A stretch of 64,000 nt of DNA from Tritrichomonas musculus (lineage: Eukaryota > Parabasalia > Tritrichomonadida > Tritrichomonadidae): assembly GCA_039105265.1 (NCBI GenBank), contig JAPFFF010000019.1, positions 2,760,501-2,824,500 of the forward strand, read 5' to 3'. Positions 44,639-54,547 of this stretch are shown piece after piece; position 1 is the first letter of the stretch; each line of letters starts with the position of its first letter. The notes beneath the pieces are model-generated. The model did no database searches and was not told the origin of the DNA. It worked only from the letters and a program-made list of their open reading frames with translations. A program made the translations under genes and the position numbers.

Positions 44639-44996
44639 AGTAGTGATAGTGTATCAATAATCGGGGTCAGATAGAATCCACTTAAAACGCCCATAAATGG
44701 CCCATTTTTGGGCCCATATTCGGGTTAAAATTCAAAATCCACATATGGGACCCATACCGCATACTACCCCAAAACGCCCATACAACGCCCATATTCGAGC
44801 CCATACAAATTCCGAAAATAGGCCGCATATGGCCCACCTATGGACCACCTATGGGACCACCTATGGCCCACTTATAGCCCACTTATGGGACCACTTATGG
44901 AACGTTCCGATGGCGACACAGACCGATGGGACAGACCATACAAATTCCAAAAATAACGCGATTCTCGAATCAATCCAATTTTTTATCCAGTTAGAA
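44639..44996 (+). repeat. Left terminal region of D with tandem CCCATA/CCACTTATGG repeats
   Basis: From about 44690 to 44905, CCCATA, CCACCTATGG and CCACTTATGG variants recur every 10-14 bp. No gene is convincing here; an open frame from 44697 is only the repeat read through. Confidence 0.65.
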
Positions 44997-45299
44997 ATGA
45001 ATTCAACAACTACTGCCATGCCACAACTCTCCAATGTCGAAGCTAATGGTGTCAAACTCGATTACCTCGAACACATCATCCTCAAGAAATATCCCCAATG
45101 GAAATCCCTTGCATTCGACTACCACAACGACGATGATTTCATGGACGATCTCATCGACACAATATCAAATTTCGAAACCGATTTGGAATCCCTCCGAACC
45201 AAAATCATAGATGGTGATAGCTATGATCGCAAGGAACTCGATTTGGGGCGTATCAAGATGCTATTGAAAATACTCGCATTCTCATATGAATATGCTTGA
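44997..45299 (+). CDS. Small protein next to the left terminus of D (100 aa)
   Basis: The ATG at 44997 (MNSTTTAMPQLSNVEANG) follows a T-rich block with TTATC like the one before the 68-aa genes. KYPQWKSLAFDYHNDDDFMD and a helical end resemble the W...LKYLYDNDD..D pattern of the 68-aa protein, and the place is the same. Distant equivalence is plausible but not proven. Confidence 0.5.
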   Translation: MNSTTTAMPQLSNVEANGVKLDYLEHIILKKYPQWKSLAFDYHNDDDFMDDLIDTISNFETDLESLRTKIIDGDSYDRKELDLGRIKMLLKILAFSYEYA

Positions 45300-45402
45300 G
45301 TATTCGATCAATCACATTCGCATTTATATTTTTGGACTCAACTCCATATGATGTAATAACTAGCTAGTTCGCAATGCAACTCAATTTTTTATCGAATTCC
45401 AA

Positions 45403-46176
45403 ATGGAATCAACTGGGTCAAATACACCAATGGCAGCTGTTATCGAACCAATCGATGATAAGTATGAATACATCCAATATAATGATAAGCTCCGTTTGAT
45501 ACATTCCATTAAGGATGATATGTACCAGATGCAATCGATTCTCAATGCATGCAATTCCAAGAAGCAGGCTTATCGATGGAGGCAACTCGCTGAAACCAAT
45601 GAAATACTCGATGAATTATCGGCACAGCAAAATTGCTGTCCCGAGGATTTGGTGCAAAATCGAGTAAATATTGGTAATTCCCATTTGCAAGGTATATACA
45701 TTCACCGACTACTGGTCAATGATGTTGCATGCTGGGCAAGTCGAAAGTATGCCATATATATTGCTCAGCTTTTGGATGCTCATTTTGAGAAGCAACGCGA
45801 GCAGATGAATAACAAAATCAATGACCTCACTACAAGGGCTGTCCCCAAGGATCACAAAAATAGCTACCGATATATGATATGGCTTGAGGAACTCCCCAAA
45901 GATAAGGATTCTGTGGTACTCCATCTTGTTCGTCGCAACAAGCATTCATGGAGGCAGGTCAGTAGGATATATAAAGATAAGAAGAAGCGCTGGATATTTA
46001 TTGATGACCTACCCATCGCAATGACCCCGAATGAAGATATCAAGCGAATGGCCAAAGCTATGTTCAAAGGGGATGATGTCACTGTAGGTGGTACTAGGAT
46101 TACCATCAAAAGATCATGCCTTAATGATTTTCACACAGCTGTGGACAAATATTTCACAACCACAATGCAATCATAA
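45403..46176 (+). CDS. KilA-N domain protein, element D (257 aa)
   Basis: KilA-N landmarks: YEYIQYNDKLRLIHSIKDDM, MQSILNACNSKKQAYRW, LQGIYIHRLLVNDVACWAS. The coiled coil is shorter than in B; the C-terminal domain (MIWLEELPKDKDSVVLHLVR) matches B. Hairpins lie in the linker (45620-45643) and right after the stop (46177-46187). Confidence 0.8.
   Translation: MESTGSNTPMAAVIEPIDDKYEYIQYNDKLRLIHSIKDDMYQMQSILNACNSKKQAYRWRQLAETNEILDELSAQQNCCPEDLVQNRVNIGNSHLQGIYIHRLLVNDVACWASRKYAIYIAQLLDAHFEKQREQMNNKINDLTTRAVPKDHKNSYRYMIWLEELPKDKDSVVLHLVRRNKHSWRQVSRIYKDKKKRWIFIDDLPIAMTPNEDIKRMAKAMFKGDDVTVGGTRITIKRSCLNDFHTAVDKYFTTTMQS
45620..45643. repeat. Hairpin in the KilA-N linker of D
   Basis: CGG C ACAGC AAAATT GCTGT C CCG: 5-bp inner and 3-bp outer stems. 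Same protein position as the hairpin at 26666-26689 in B. Confidence 0.55.
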
Positions 46177-46187
46177 GTACGAAGTAC
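46177..46187. repeat. GTAC GAA GTAC hairpin directly after a stop codon
   Basis: Starts on the base after the KilA-N stop. Short, but has the GAA loop seen in other hairpins here. Confidence 0.35.
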
Positions 46188-46238
46188 ATTCGTCAAAATC
46201 CCTGGAACAGTCGAAAATAATATTTTATTTTTGCATAA

Positions 46239-46793
46239 ATGGATACTGGTACAGATATTGATATGGATACTGGTACAGCAACTGATACAGCTACTGGTAC
46301 AGCAACTGATGCTGAGATACTCCTAAAGATCGTAGATGGTATCACCGATTTGCGCCGAGATGTCAAGCATTTGATTAAGCGTATGAACCATAAACGCAAA
46401 CCATCTGCTGATACCCCAAAGGCTGAAGCACATATCAACACCACTCAGGACACCACTCAGGATGCAAATGACTCACCTCCTGAGACTCCATCTATTGAAC
46501 ATCCTCGACCTCGTTTAAATCGCACCCATATATTCAATCGAAGCAAGTTCCTGGATATTGGGGATCACGACCGATTGATCCAATATGTCACATCACAGGC
46601 AGTAATCGATGCGGTCTCCAACGCAGAACCTCATAAACGTGTATCCCTATTGCGTAGACTCATACGTGATAACCTAAAGTTGAGTATCTCCATGTATATG
46701 ACCCAAAAACTAATCAACACCCATATGCCTATAAACGGTCCCCCAAGGGAAACAGCTCCAGACCCAGATGAGATCGATACAACCGATTTCTAA
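46239..46793 (+). CDS. Equivalent of the 133/135-aa protein, element D (184 aa)
   Basis: The N-terminus is a repeat (MDTGTDIDMDTGTATDTATG) encoded by a short minisatellite of GATACTGGTACAG units (46241-46312). A coiled coil follows (ILLKIVDGITDLRRDVKHLI), then the conserved domain IFNRSKFLDIGDHDRLIQYV and LLRRLIRDNLKLSISMYMTQ. Same family as the genes at 11052 and 36654. Possibly DNA-binding; unknown. Confidence 0.6.
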   Translation: MDTGTDIDMDTGTATDTATGTATDAEILLKIVDGITDLRRDVKHLIKRMNHKRKPSADTPKAEAHINTTQDTTQDANDSPPETPSIEHPRPRLNRTHIFNRSKFLDIGDHDRLIQYVTSQAVIDAVSNAEPHKRVSLLRRLIRDNLKLSISMYMTQKLINTHMPINGPPRETAPDPDEIDTTDF

Positions 46794-47242
46794 CCGTAAT
46801 CCAAAAATATTTTTGCAAAAACCGACCCCATGATGGATGCGTAATGCATTCTCTAGAGGAACCAATATACGCGCCCGGGATTGCACATCAATCCCTCAAG
46901 GAAAATACCTGCATCCACCATGAGGCTGGTTGGGGTTGCAAATGCCGGCAAATGCCCGTATTACCCCTATAATCCACAAGTAATAGCTTACCCAAGGTGT
47001 TTAGTGCGCTTGGGCTCTATCACAAATATGGACCGGAAATAATACGAAAAATCGGTATGGCAGTGGATCGAACCTATGCCTGCCGCCGAAGCTGGGAGAC
47101 ATCCTTCTTGATCCAACAACTATACCAGTTAGCGCTAACACATATATGATTCCGATTTGCTATTTAATCGAATAAAATTCAAAAATAGTATGTCATCAAC
47201 TGCGTTGCGATGATTATTTTTGTATTTTTACCAATGGGGTAA
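46794..47242. other. 449-bp non-coding stretch before polB of D
   Basis: Contains GGGATTG CACAT CAATCCC (46877-46895), CCCAAG...CTTGGG, a tRNA-like sequence on the minus strand (47054-47140) and CATCAAC TGC GTTGCGATG (47194-47212). GC is higher than in other spacers. No protein gene seen. Confidence 0.5.
47054..47140 (-). other. tRNA-like sequence with A-box, B-box and T-run
   Basis: On the minus strand: TAGCGCTAACTGGTATAG (A-box-like), about 45 nt later GGTTCGATCC (B-box) followed by ACTGCCA, and then TTTTT (47051-47047). This is the pattern of an RNA polymerase III gene. I could not form a full cloverleaf: the 5' acceptor strand does not pair, so it is more likely a decayed tRNA or tRNA-derived piece than a working tRNA. 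Confidence 0.4.
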
Positions 47243-50200
47243 ATGAGTAAGATTACTAATTGGAATTTCGATAAAAAGGTTCTTCCCACAGGCATCGTCA
47301 GAGACTATATCGATATCATCAATGAGGAGTTCGATGGGGGTATCTCAACCAACAGCACATATGTTGGACAGCTGAGTAGTCTCATAAAGTTCCTGAATGA
47401 GAACTCATTTGTAGCTCACACTGGTTTTGATCCCGATAATAAGCTCAAGGAATCAGATCTTGAAACATTCATCAGACGACTGAGGCTTACGCGTGCTGAA
47501 CAGGAGCGTCTCGAGAAATTGGGACTGGAACATGCTGAACGTTTACTGAATAGCAAGATTATTACTAAGAATTTTGCTAGAAATATTCAAGCCACAAATA
47601 CTGTTGACGCTTATATCGATATCGCTAATGAGGAGTTCGATGGCAATATCCCATACGACACACCATATAATGAACGACGGAACGGTTTCATAAAGTTCCT
47701 AAATGACAATGCATTCGTATATCGTACTGGGTTTGATCGCGATTATTATCTCGAGGAATCCCATTTTGAGAAATTCTTTGAGAGACTGCGTGATGAACAA
47801 GAGGATGAGCTGCTGAGGGATGCAACTGACAAGAATCTGATTGCACTTGAGGAGGTCAGACTTGAACGTGAACTCGCTAAGAAATCGGAACAGGAGCGTA
47901 TTGAACAGGAACGTCTCCAGAAGCGGGAACGGAAACAGGCTGAGAAATTGAAACGCGATCGATTGAAACAGAAGCGGGAACAGGAGAAGAAACTGGAACG
48001 TGAAAAGCATCGCAAGATTAGTACTAAGAATTTCGCTAAACGTATTATACCCGAGGAAACTGTTGAAGAATATATCGATAAAGCCAATGAGGAGTTCGAT
48101 GCCAACATCCACAACAGATCATATAATGAACGACTGAGCAGTTTCGTAAAGTTCCTGAATGATAATTTATTTGTATATCGCACCGGTTTTGATCGCGATT
48201 ATCATATCAAGGAATCAGATCTTGATACATTCTTCGAGAGACTTGAGACTGAACGCCGTGCAGCCGTAGATAATGATTACTTCAAGCATTTCGATAGAGA
48301 TGATTACAAGATCGAGGACCCCATTGATGAACACCAGCAATTGAATACCTGGATTAAGTTCATTCAGCAATTAGATGATGAACACAAAGCATATTCATAT
48401 TTCAACAAGTATTATCCCGAGTATCTCGATAGAGCTGAAATACAAGATATACTCCGAGACAGGACTAAGGTTACAAAACTGAATCATATTATCGGTAGTA
48501 ACGCTAATATTGATGATAACAAAGCATATTCCTATTTCAACAAATATTTCCCCGAGTATATCGACAGAACTGAAATACATAATATACCCCGAGACAGGAC
48601 TAAGGTTACAAAACTGGTCCATATTATCAATGATTCCCCCAAGGCCCCCGAAAACATTGATGATCTCCCCAAGGACCCTGAAAATAATGAAATACTCGAT
48701 TACCTCAGTGAGTTCGGCCATCAGTTCAAATCGAAACACACCGATTTCCTCATGGTGAATGAACCTGATAGCTATGATAGGGCTGTTGAGGCTTGGCGAT
48801 CATATGTCAAATATGCTGATAGTGATTACAAGGAGCGTGAGGATATCGATACCTATGAGCCAATATACATATACTACTTCAACTCGATATCCTCATTGAA
48901 CACAATATATGACGGCTTGCAACAGGTCTATAAGCGTGAGGTAAAACCATTCAAAATCTATTTCCAACTCTCAGGTGTATTTCAGTCCCCCAGTGAGGAG
49001 AATATGCTTGGGTATTCATGTGAATATGCAGCTAGGGAAATCAATTGGAACAACTATAAATCAGCTATCCCAATTGTGGTTCGTGATGAGCAATCGCTTG
49101 ATATCGTGAAGTACTATATTGAATCAGTACTGCACTCATATGAGACCTCAACATCTGGAACCAAGTTGATTATGGTAGGATCAGTCTCATTCACGGTATC
49201 TCGAATGGTCAAGGTTAGTGGTCCAATCAAGGATTTACCTCCTGAGATCAAAAATAGCAAATTCATCATCACGGACAATGCCGATGATAATCTATGTTGG
49301 TACCGATTTCTGGCTGCATGTCTAGATGACCATCTGGTTGACCCTGAATCTGGTTGCAATACTAAGAATCGCACACAGGTAGCTAGGAAGCTCCTATGCG
49401 AGGATCACAATATAGTGTATTCTACTAAGCCATCTCAAGATGCAATCGACCTCCTGAACAACTATCCGGGTACATCAATTGAATCCATGAAGGCATCTGC
49501 CGAGAAGCATCACTTGAATGTGGACATCTATGAGTACTTGGAGGATCTCAAAGTTTATAACCTTCAGGACCAATGGAAATACAATGAGGACAACTCATTT
49601 AGGAAATCCGCATTGCTGTACACCCAAAATCGAATCATCCACATAATGTACATCAGGAATGCTGAGAAGCTGACCAACATCCATATCTGCCCAAAGTGTG
49701 GCTCATATGCCCATTACGGTCATTACAACATGAGGTGTTTCGAGAACCATGTTAAGAACTGTGATGGGGTATTTCGAAAGCGATTCATACCCAATCGTGA
49801 ACCACTACCATACTGTCCACATATACTCAGCAATCCGGTGTACGAATATTGCTTAGCATATGGTCTCGACTGGAAACCCAACATATATTACATCACCTAC
49901 GATTTCGAAACTGTTGAACAGCCTGTGAATACATCTATTGGTTCATCTACAACCATCAACTCACGACTGATACCCCTTAGTGTATCATCATGTGTCAAAT
50001 CGCAATCGGGTTGTACCACAAAGCACTTCTCATTAAGAGATTCATCTGAGTTCATCATCAAATGGATCGAGTGGTTGTTTGAGCAATCCAAGCAGGTGTA
50101 TCACGATAAGGTTCAATACATAAAATCCTTCATCAATCAACCAGTTGACAATCTCAAAACCATTGATCGCAACCTGAATGTAATAACCGTATTTGGATTC

Positions 50201-51878
50201 AACTCGAGTAGATTCGATAGCAACCTATTCAAGGAGTATCTCAACTACAGTTCAGCCAAGCGAAATATGTTCTGGAGTGTTGAACCCAATAGCATCATTG
50301 GTACCACATCCTCACTGAAGCAGTTCATATTGAAGTCACCCAAATACGACACCAAGTTGCGATTCATCGATGCACAATCATTTGTCGCTGGAGGTACATT
50401 ACGACAATTCGGGGTAGACTTTGGGGGAGTTGAGAATAGCTCGAAGGGTGTGTTCCCATATGAAGCCATCAACACTGAGAACTACAATGAGGTCCTCTCA
50501 CAAGCAGAACCATTTGAGTATGAAGCGTTCTACAGCTATCTCAACCAGAAGAACCCATTGACACCAGATGATTACAAACTGTATCTCGAGGATGCCAAAA
50601 ACTATAAAACCCGATGGGACTACCTACTTGCATACAATGATAATGATGTCGAGATGATGATCAAACCCATTGACAACCTGATTGCACTCAATGCGCAGTA
50701 CAACGTGGACCTCATCTCAAACCTATCGCTAAGCAAGAATGCATCCTGTATCAAGTATGCACTCGCATATAAGGAATTCAATCCAAATGCCGAATACTCC
50801 ATACAGAATCCCATTAACAAATTCAAACCAAACCTCGATTGGTGGCGATTCAAATGCGAGAACTACTATAACCAGGATGTCAAATATAATCTAGCTCATA
50901 AGGACAAACCCAGGAACCTCGATAAATGTGTTTGTGAGGAGCAATTCGATAAGTTCATGGAGATGTACAACAATCCAGATACTGGCAAGTGCCATCTCTG
51001 TGGTGAGCACTTCACATGGACCAACAGACCTACTCTCGATAGAATCAATAATGATATCGGTCATGAACTCAGCAACTGTAAACTCGCTTGTGCGGAATGC
51101 AACAGACTTCGCAGTCGTGATGACCCCAATATAACCAAACTCCGAATTCAGCTGAAGAAGTACTGCAAGATGATGCATCTCCCAACACTCATCAACGATG
51201 AACAGGAGTATTACAGCTTACGGAACAACATCACTGGTGGTCTATCCAATGTCATGCACCGAGTCAACATCAAGGGTCATACCAAAATAAACCGTTTTAG
51301 ATACAACGCCGTTGATCACAAGGTAATCTCATATGATACTCCACACACGATGACTCATATTGTTGGAGTCGATTTCAACAGCTTATACCCATCTGCATTC
51401 AGTTCAACCAAACATGATGCCAATCCATATCACGGGGGAGTCATGTATATGCCAGGTTCCATGATGGAGCGATTCGAGGTGTACAAGGATGGTACCAAAA
51501 ATATGAAGACCTACAACACATGTATGGGTATCATCAACAACAACCAGAAGTACCAAGAACATCCCAAATTCCTGTTCAAAGCGGAGGTCATGTTGAAATG
51601 CCCAATATCCAAAATCAACTACTTCATCAATTTCCCACCTGTATTCCGCAATTTCGATATCACCAATGATGAGGCCACAATTGGTCCATATATGCACGAC
51701 TACATGACTCACAATAAGCTACCATCAGTTGACAAAACTGAACGGAAGCTGACCATGAGTGTTGATACAATGGGCACCTATCAGACATTCTCGAACTACT
51801 ACCTCTGGTTCCTCCTCGACCATGGACTTGTCATCGAGGATATCAAGAGTCTCACCAAATACGAGGCTCACCGTGGAT
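47243..51878 (+). pseudogene. DNA polymerase B of element D, N-terminal 1545 codons, cut by element E
   Basis: Three N-terminal repeats of about 80 residues (about 3-85, 107-187, 257-336; core EEFDG/EEFDA, FLN(E/D)N, TGFD.D) flank a basic coiled stretch. A second tandem pair (381-416, 426-462; KAYSYFNKY(Y/F)PEY) follows. Then DDNLCWYRFLAACL (about 680), HIMYI (about 799), zinc finger HICPKC (about 812), exonuclease motifs near 886, 983 and 1131, HNH-like module (1247-1291), and DFNSLYPS (about 1376). The gene is open up to the element E junction. Confidence 0.85.
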
Positions 51879-52115
51879 AGTAGTGATAGTGGACCGTCTG
51901 GGCAGGGGATAAAAAATGACCCCCTTGTCATAGGATTTACAGACCTCTATCATCGGCGCCATGACTCAAAAAATCGCCACTTTTTCAAAATTAGCCCTCG
52001 AAACTTTCACAAAATGGCATAGACAAATTTTGAATAAATTGATGAACCTCCAAAAATAACATCAACGAAAAATCGAACTTTCAAAAATTTTTTATTTTTT
52101 TATCAGCAATTTATA
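51879..52115 (+). repeat. Left terminal repeat region of element E
   Basis: The first 45 bp resemble C and G (GTGGACCG, GGGGATAAAA); the last 70 bp, including the T-rich leader, are nearly identical to C and G. Confidence 0.7.
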
Positions 52116-52322
52116 ATGTCAAACCAAGCCGAAACATTAAGCATCCTCATTAATAGAATCAACAAAAAGCTAAAAGGATGGAGACCAGCATTAAAATACC
52201 TTTACGATAATGATGACGTTGTTGACGGAGTAATTAAAGAGATAAATCACTTTATTGAACAGCTAAAGAAATTCAACGGTCCTATTGAATTAATTGCTGA
52301 ACTTGAAGAACTCATTTATTAG
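52116..52322 (+). CDS. Small helical protein next to the left terminus, element E (68 aa)
   Basis: Same family as 33838 and 56624, with GWRPALKYLYDNDDVVDGVI. Its 3' end overlaps the convergent 75-aa gene by 11 bp, as in G. Confidence 0.65.
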   Translation: MSNQAETLSILINRINKKLKGWRPALKYLYDNDDVVDGVIKEINHFIEQLKKFNGPIELIAELEELIY

Positions 52323-52539
52323 ACAGTTCATTTAATTCATTCTCAAGCTGATGAACTTTATTTTTGAGGCTGTTGATGTCTTCGATAAGAGACTCACGAA
52401 CGGCAAGACCGTCAGAGCCCAACATTCCTGATTTGATATTGTTGAGACATTGTTTGTAATCATAACACTTTTCTTTCAATCCTCGTTTGATTCGTTTTAG
52501 TTCTGGTATTTCTTTCTTGTATTCTGTTAGTTCACTCAT
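52312..52539 (-). CDS. Small coiled-coil protein, element E (75 aa)
   Basis: MSELTEYKKEIPELKRIKRG, then KCYDYKQCLNNIKSGMLGSD and GLAVRESLIEDINSLKNKV. Same family as the 76-aa protein of B. Diverges from the 77-aa gene with 14 bp between starts. Confidence 0.6.
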   Translation of the reverse strand: MSELTEYKKEIPELKRIKRGLKEKCYDYKQCLNNIKSGMLGSDGLAVRESLIEDINSLKNKVHQLENELNELSNK

Positions 52540-52553
52540 TTAATAATAATTAA

Positions 52554-52787
52554 ATGTCTGCTATTAATCAATTAAGAACCGTTCATGACGATAAGCATAA
52601 AAACCATTTTGATAGATTACAATTAACGATGCAAAAGAATAGAACAAAAATAAATTCAGCACCAACAGTGAAATGTTATAATGAAAAAGGAAATATATTT
52701 CATGAACCACCTCCAAAAACGACTAAATCATTAAATCATCATGATTCACTTAATCATTCTGTGGTTGTCAGGAGCAACAACATTTAA
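52554..52787 (+). CDS. Small conserved Polinton protein, element E (77 aa)
   Basis: Family of the 88-aa protein of B: RTVHDDKHKNHFDRLQLTMQ and INSAPTVKCYNEKGNIFHEP. Its last 42 bp overlap the end of the convergent 158-aa gene; both G and E keep this overlap. Confidence 0.55.
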   Translation: MSAINQLRTVHDDKHKNHFDRLQLTMQKNRTKINSAPTVKCYNEKGNIFHEPPPKTTKSLNHHDSLNHSVVVRSNNI

Positions 52788-53222
52788 TACATATTCATTA
52801 ATAACTTTTGATTGTTGGTCGACAACGTTTGAAAGCTTATTAATATGTTCTTCAAGTATTTTATTTTTGTTGTTCAATTGATTTATTAATTCATTGAGTT
52901 CGTTAATCGATTCTTTCATTAATGATATATCAGCTTTGATGTTGTCATTTTCAAGTGTTTTAGTGATTGTGTTCCCAACTTTCTTCAAATAAATGTCGCC
53001 GTTAAGTCTTTTACCGTCTGTACAATTTCGCTTAGTGATTTTGTATTCGTTGCCGTCATTAGTGATGATTTTATAAATCTTGTTCAAATAGTTAGTCGTT
53101 TGTGATTTCATTTGCTCGATATTCTTTTGATAGAACAAATTGAACTCTTCAATTGATTTAAATACTTTTGATTCATTTACATTATCATTTATAACTTTAA
53201 GTTCATTAATGTTTTCATTCAT
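52746..53222 (-). CDS. Small protein with conserved core and coiled coil, element E (158 aa)
   Basis: VFKSIEEFNLFYQKNIEQMK, YLNKIYKIITNDGNEYKITK, RNC and GDIYLKKVGNTITKTLEND form the core; the coiled coil ends in LSNVVDQQSKVINEY. Family of 22504 and 57254. Confidence 0.6.
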   Translation of the reverse strand: MNENINELKVINDNVNESKVFKSIEEFNLFYQKNIEQMKSQTTNYLNKIYKIITNDGNEYKITKRNCTDGKRLNGDIYLKKVGNTITKTLENDNIKADISLMKESINELNELINQLNNKNKILEEHINKLSNVVDQQSKVINEYVLNVVAPDNHRMIK

Positions 53223-53258
53223 TTATAATTATATTAAATCATTATAATTCATTGTTTT

Positions 53259-53513
53259 TCATTTAACTTCATTCAATATTGATTTTCCAAATCTCCCAAC
53301 TCTGTCAGCAACATTTAAACCTGTATCAATTGCGTCAACAACCTGACCGACACCAGGAATGAATTGTGTAATCGGTTTAACTCTGTCAACGATTTGCTTT
53401 CCAACATCAACAACTTTTGGTAATGCTTTAACTGCTTTCTGAGCGAATGATTTTACTTTGCCGCCAATTGATTTAAATGCGTTCTTGATTTTGTTGAATA
53501 TACCGACACCCAT
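53259..53513 (-). CDS. Small amphipathic, possibly pVI-like protein, element E (84 aa)
   Basis: MGVGIFNKIKNAFKSIGGKV, an amphipathic Lys/Val/Ala stretch, then FIPGVGQVVDAIDTGLNVAD. Same family and same divergent position relative to the capsid gene as in B and G. Confidence 0.6.
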   Translation of the reverse strand: MGVGIFNKIKNAFKSIGGKVKSFAQKAVKALPKVVDVGKQIVDRVKPITQFIPGVGQVVDAIDTGLNVADRVGRFGKSILNEVK

Positions 53514-53556
53514 AATTTAATTAATGATAAAAGTGTTTTATTTCCTTTTTATTCAA

Positions 53557-53562
53557 TCATAA
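53557..53562 (+). promoter_or_regulatory. TCATAA initiator-like motif before the capsid gene of E
   Basis: Directly before the ATG; same as in G. Confidence 0.4.
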
Positions 53563-54259
53563 ATGTTATACAGAAACGAGAGAGCCCATAATCTTCGCAC
53601 TGAAACAGGAAACGTTCTTCATGCATTTGAAGAGATGAGAAACATGATTAATGTCAATGACGGTACGCGTTCATTTTCATTTAGAACTGTTGACTGTCAT
53701 GACCAACCAGCTCCATTTCATCAAGGACAATATTCGCAAATCAGTTTAACACATCCTGACCACTTCATAAGTGATATTGATAAAGGTTTCTTAACATTTC
53801 ACGTTAAATTAGATTTGTCATTGAATACAGATATGAGTAAATTAAATGAAATCAAAGACCCCAACAACTTGTACAAACTGTTTGTCGGTTTCAAATCATC
53901 AAACCAGTTGTTTGACAGGTTAGAGATTCTTCATAATAATGTCAATGTCGGATACCAACAGAATGAATGCATTCGTGAGGGCTTCTTATATTCTTCAGTT
54001 AAACCAGAAGCCGAGAAGAAACGTCGCAGATTCGTTCATTCATTGTGGGAAAACATTAGCAACTATTCGCAAACACATGCAGGAGCTTATGTCAACTTGA
54101 ATTCATTTAAGAACACAGGAAGAAGTGAAGTCGAATTTGATTTGAATGTTCCTTTTGATGATTTGCTCGCATTACAAGCATTCGATTTATTCCCTAACGG
54201 AATCATTGGTGATTTATCAATTCGTTTTCAAGTTAGTCCCGCTGGTCTTGTTTGGGCAG
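53563..54259 (+). pseudogene. Major capsid protein, N-terminal part, cut by element F
   Basis: About 232 residues, from MLYRNERAHNLRTETGNVLH to SIRFQVSPAGLVWA, matching B and G over the first jelly-roll. The remainder lies across the F insertion. Confidence 0.8.
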
Positions 54260-54547
54260 AGTAGTGTAGTATGTGCGTATTGGGGGTCAGATAATAAATC
54301 ACATCTGACGGCCTACTCCATGTTAGTCGCTCAAGGGTTTCATGCGATTTTCCTTATTTTCTAACCCATTTTCAGAACTCAAGGTTTTCTAGCTCACTGT
54401 CTACAACACTGTGAGCCCCAACTATGAAACTCAATGATTTCTAGCACTTTTTTGGAGTCGAATAATTTGAGCCTCCAATTGACAGCTTGTGAACACCATA
54501 AAATTTAAATCCATCGATTATCAAAATTAATTTTTATTTCCACCCAA
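54260..54547 (+). repeat. Left terminal repeat region of element F
   Basis: Non-coding; the first 40 bp align with B's terminal repeat and the rest is AT-rich. No gene seen. Confidence 0.7.

Larger units (their letters stand above)
44639..51878 (+). mobile_element. Polinton/Maverick element D, left part, cut by element E
   Basis: Opens with AGTAGTGATAGTGTATCAAT inside C's fibre gene. Order: 100-aa, KilA-N, 184-aa, polB, all on +. GC content and codon choice (TCC, GAG, CTC, TAC) are clearly higher in GC than the neighbours, marking a separate lineage. It is cut inside polB by E. Confidence 0.8.
51879..54259 (+). mobile_element. Polinton/Maverick element E, left part, cut by element F
   Basis: Opens with AGTAGTGATAGTGGACCGTC inside D's polB. 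Order: 68-aa (+), 75-aa (-), 77-aa (+), 158-aa (-), 84-aa (-), capsid (+), the same as the start of G. It stops in the capsid gene at the left terminus of F. Confidence 0.82.

Noticed and set aside
44697-44996. N-terminal extension of the 100-aa gene of D
   Set aside because: It translates the CCCATA-type terminal repeat; the T-rich leader and positional match to the 68-aa genes place the start at 44997.
47699-48183. Open frames on the minus strand over D polB, also at 48395-48739 and 50891-51178
   Set aside because: They mirror a strongly supported polymerase gene, have biased low-complexity residues, and show no homolog in the other elements.
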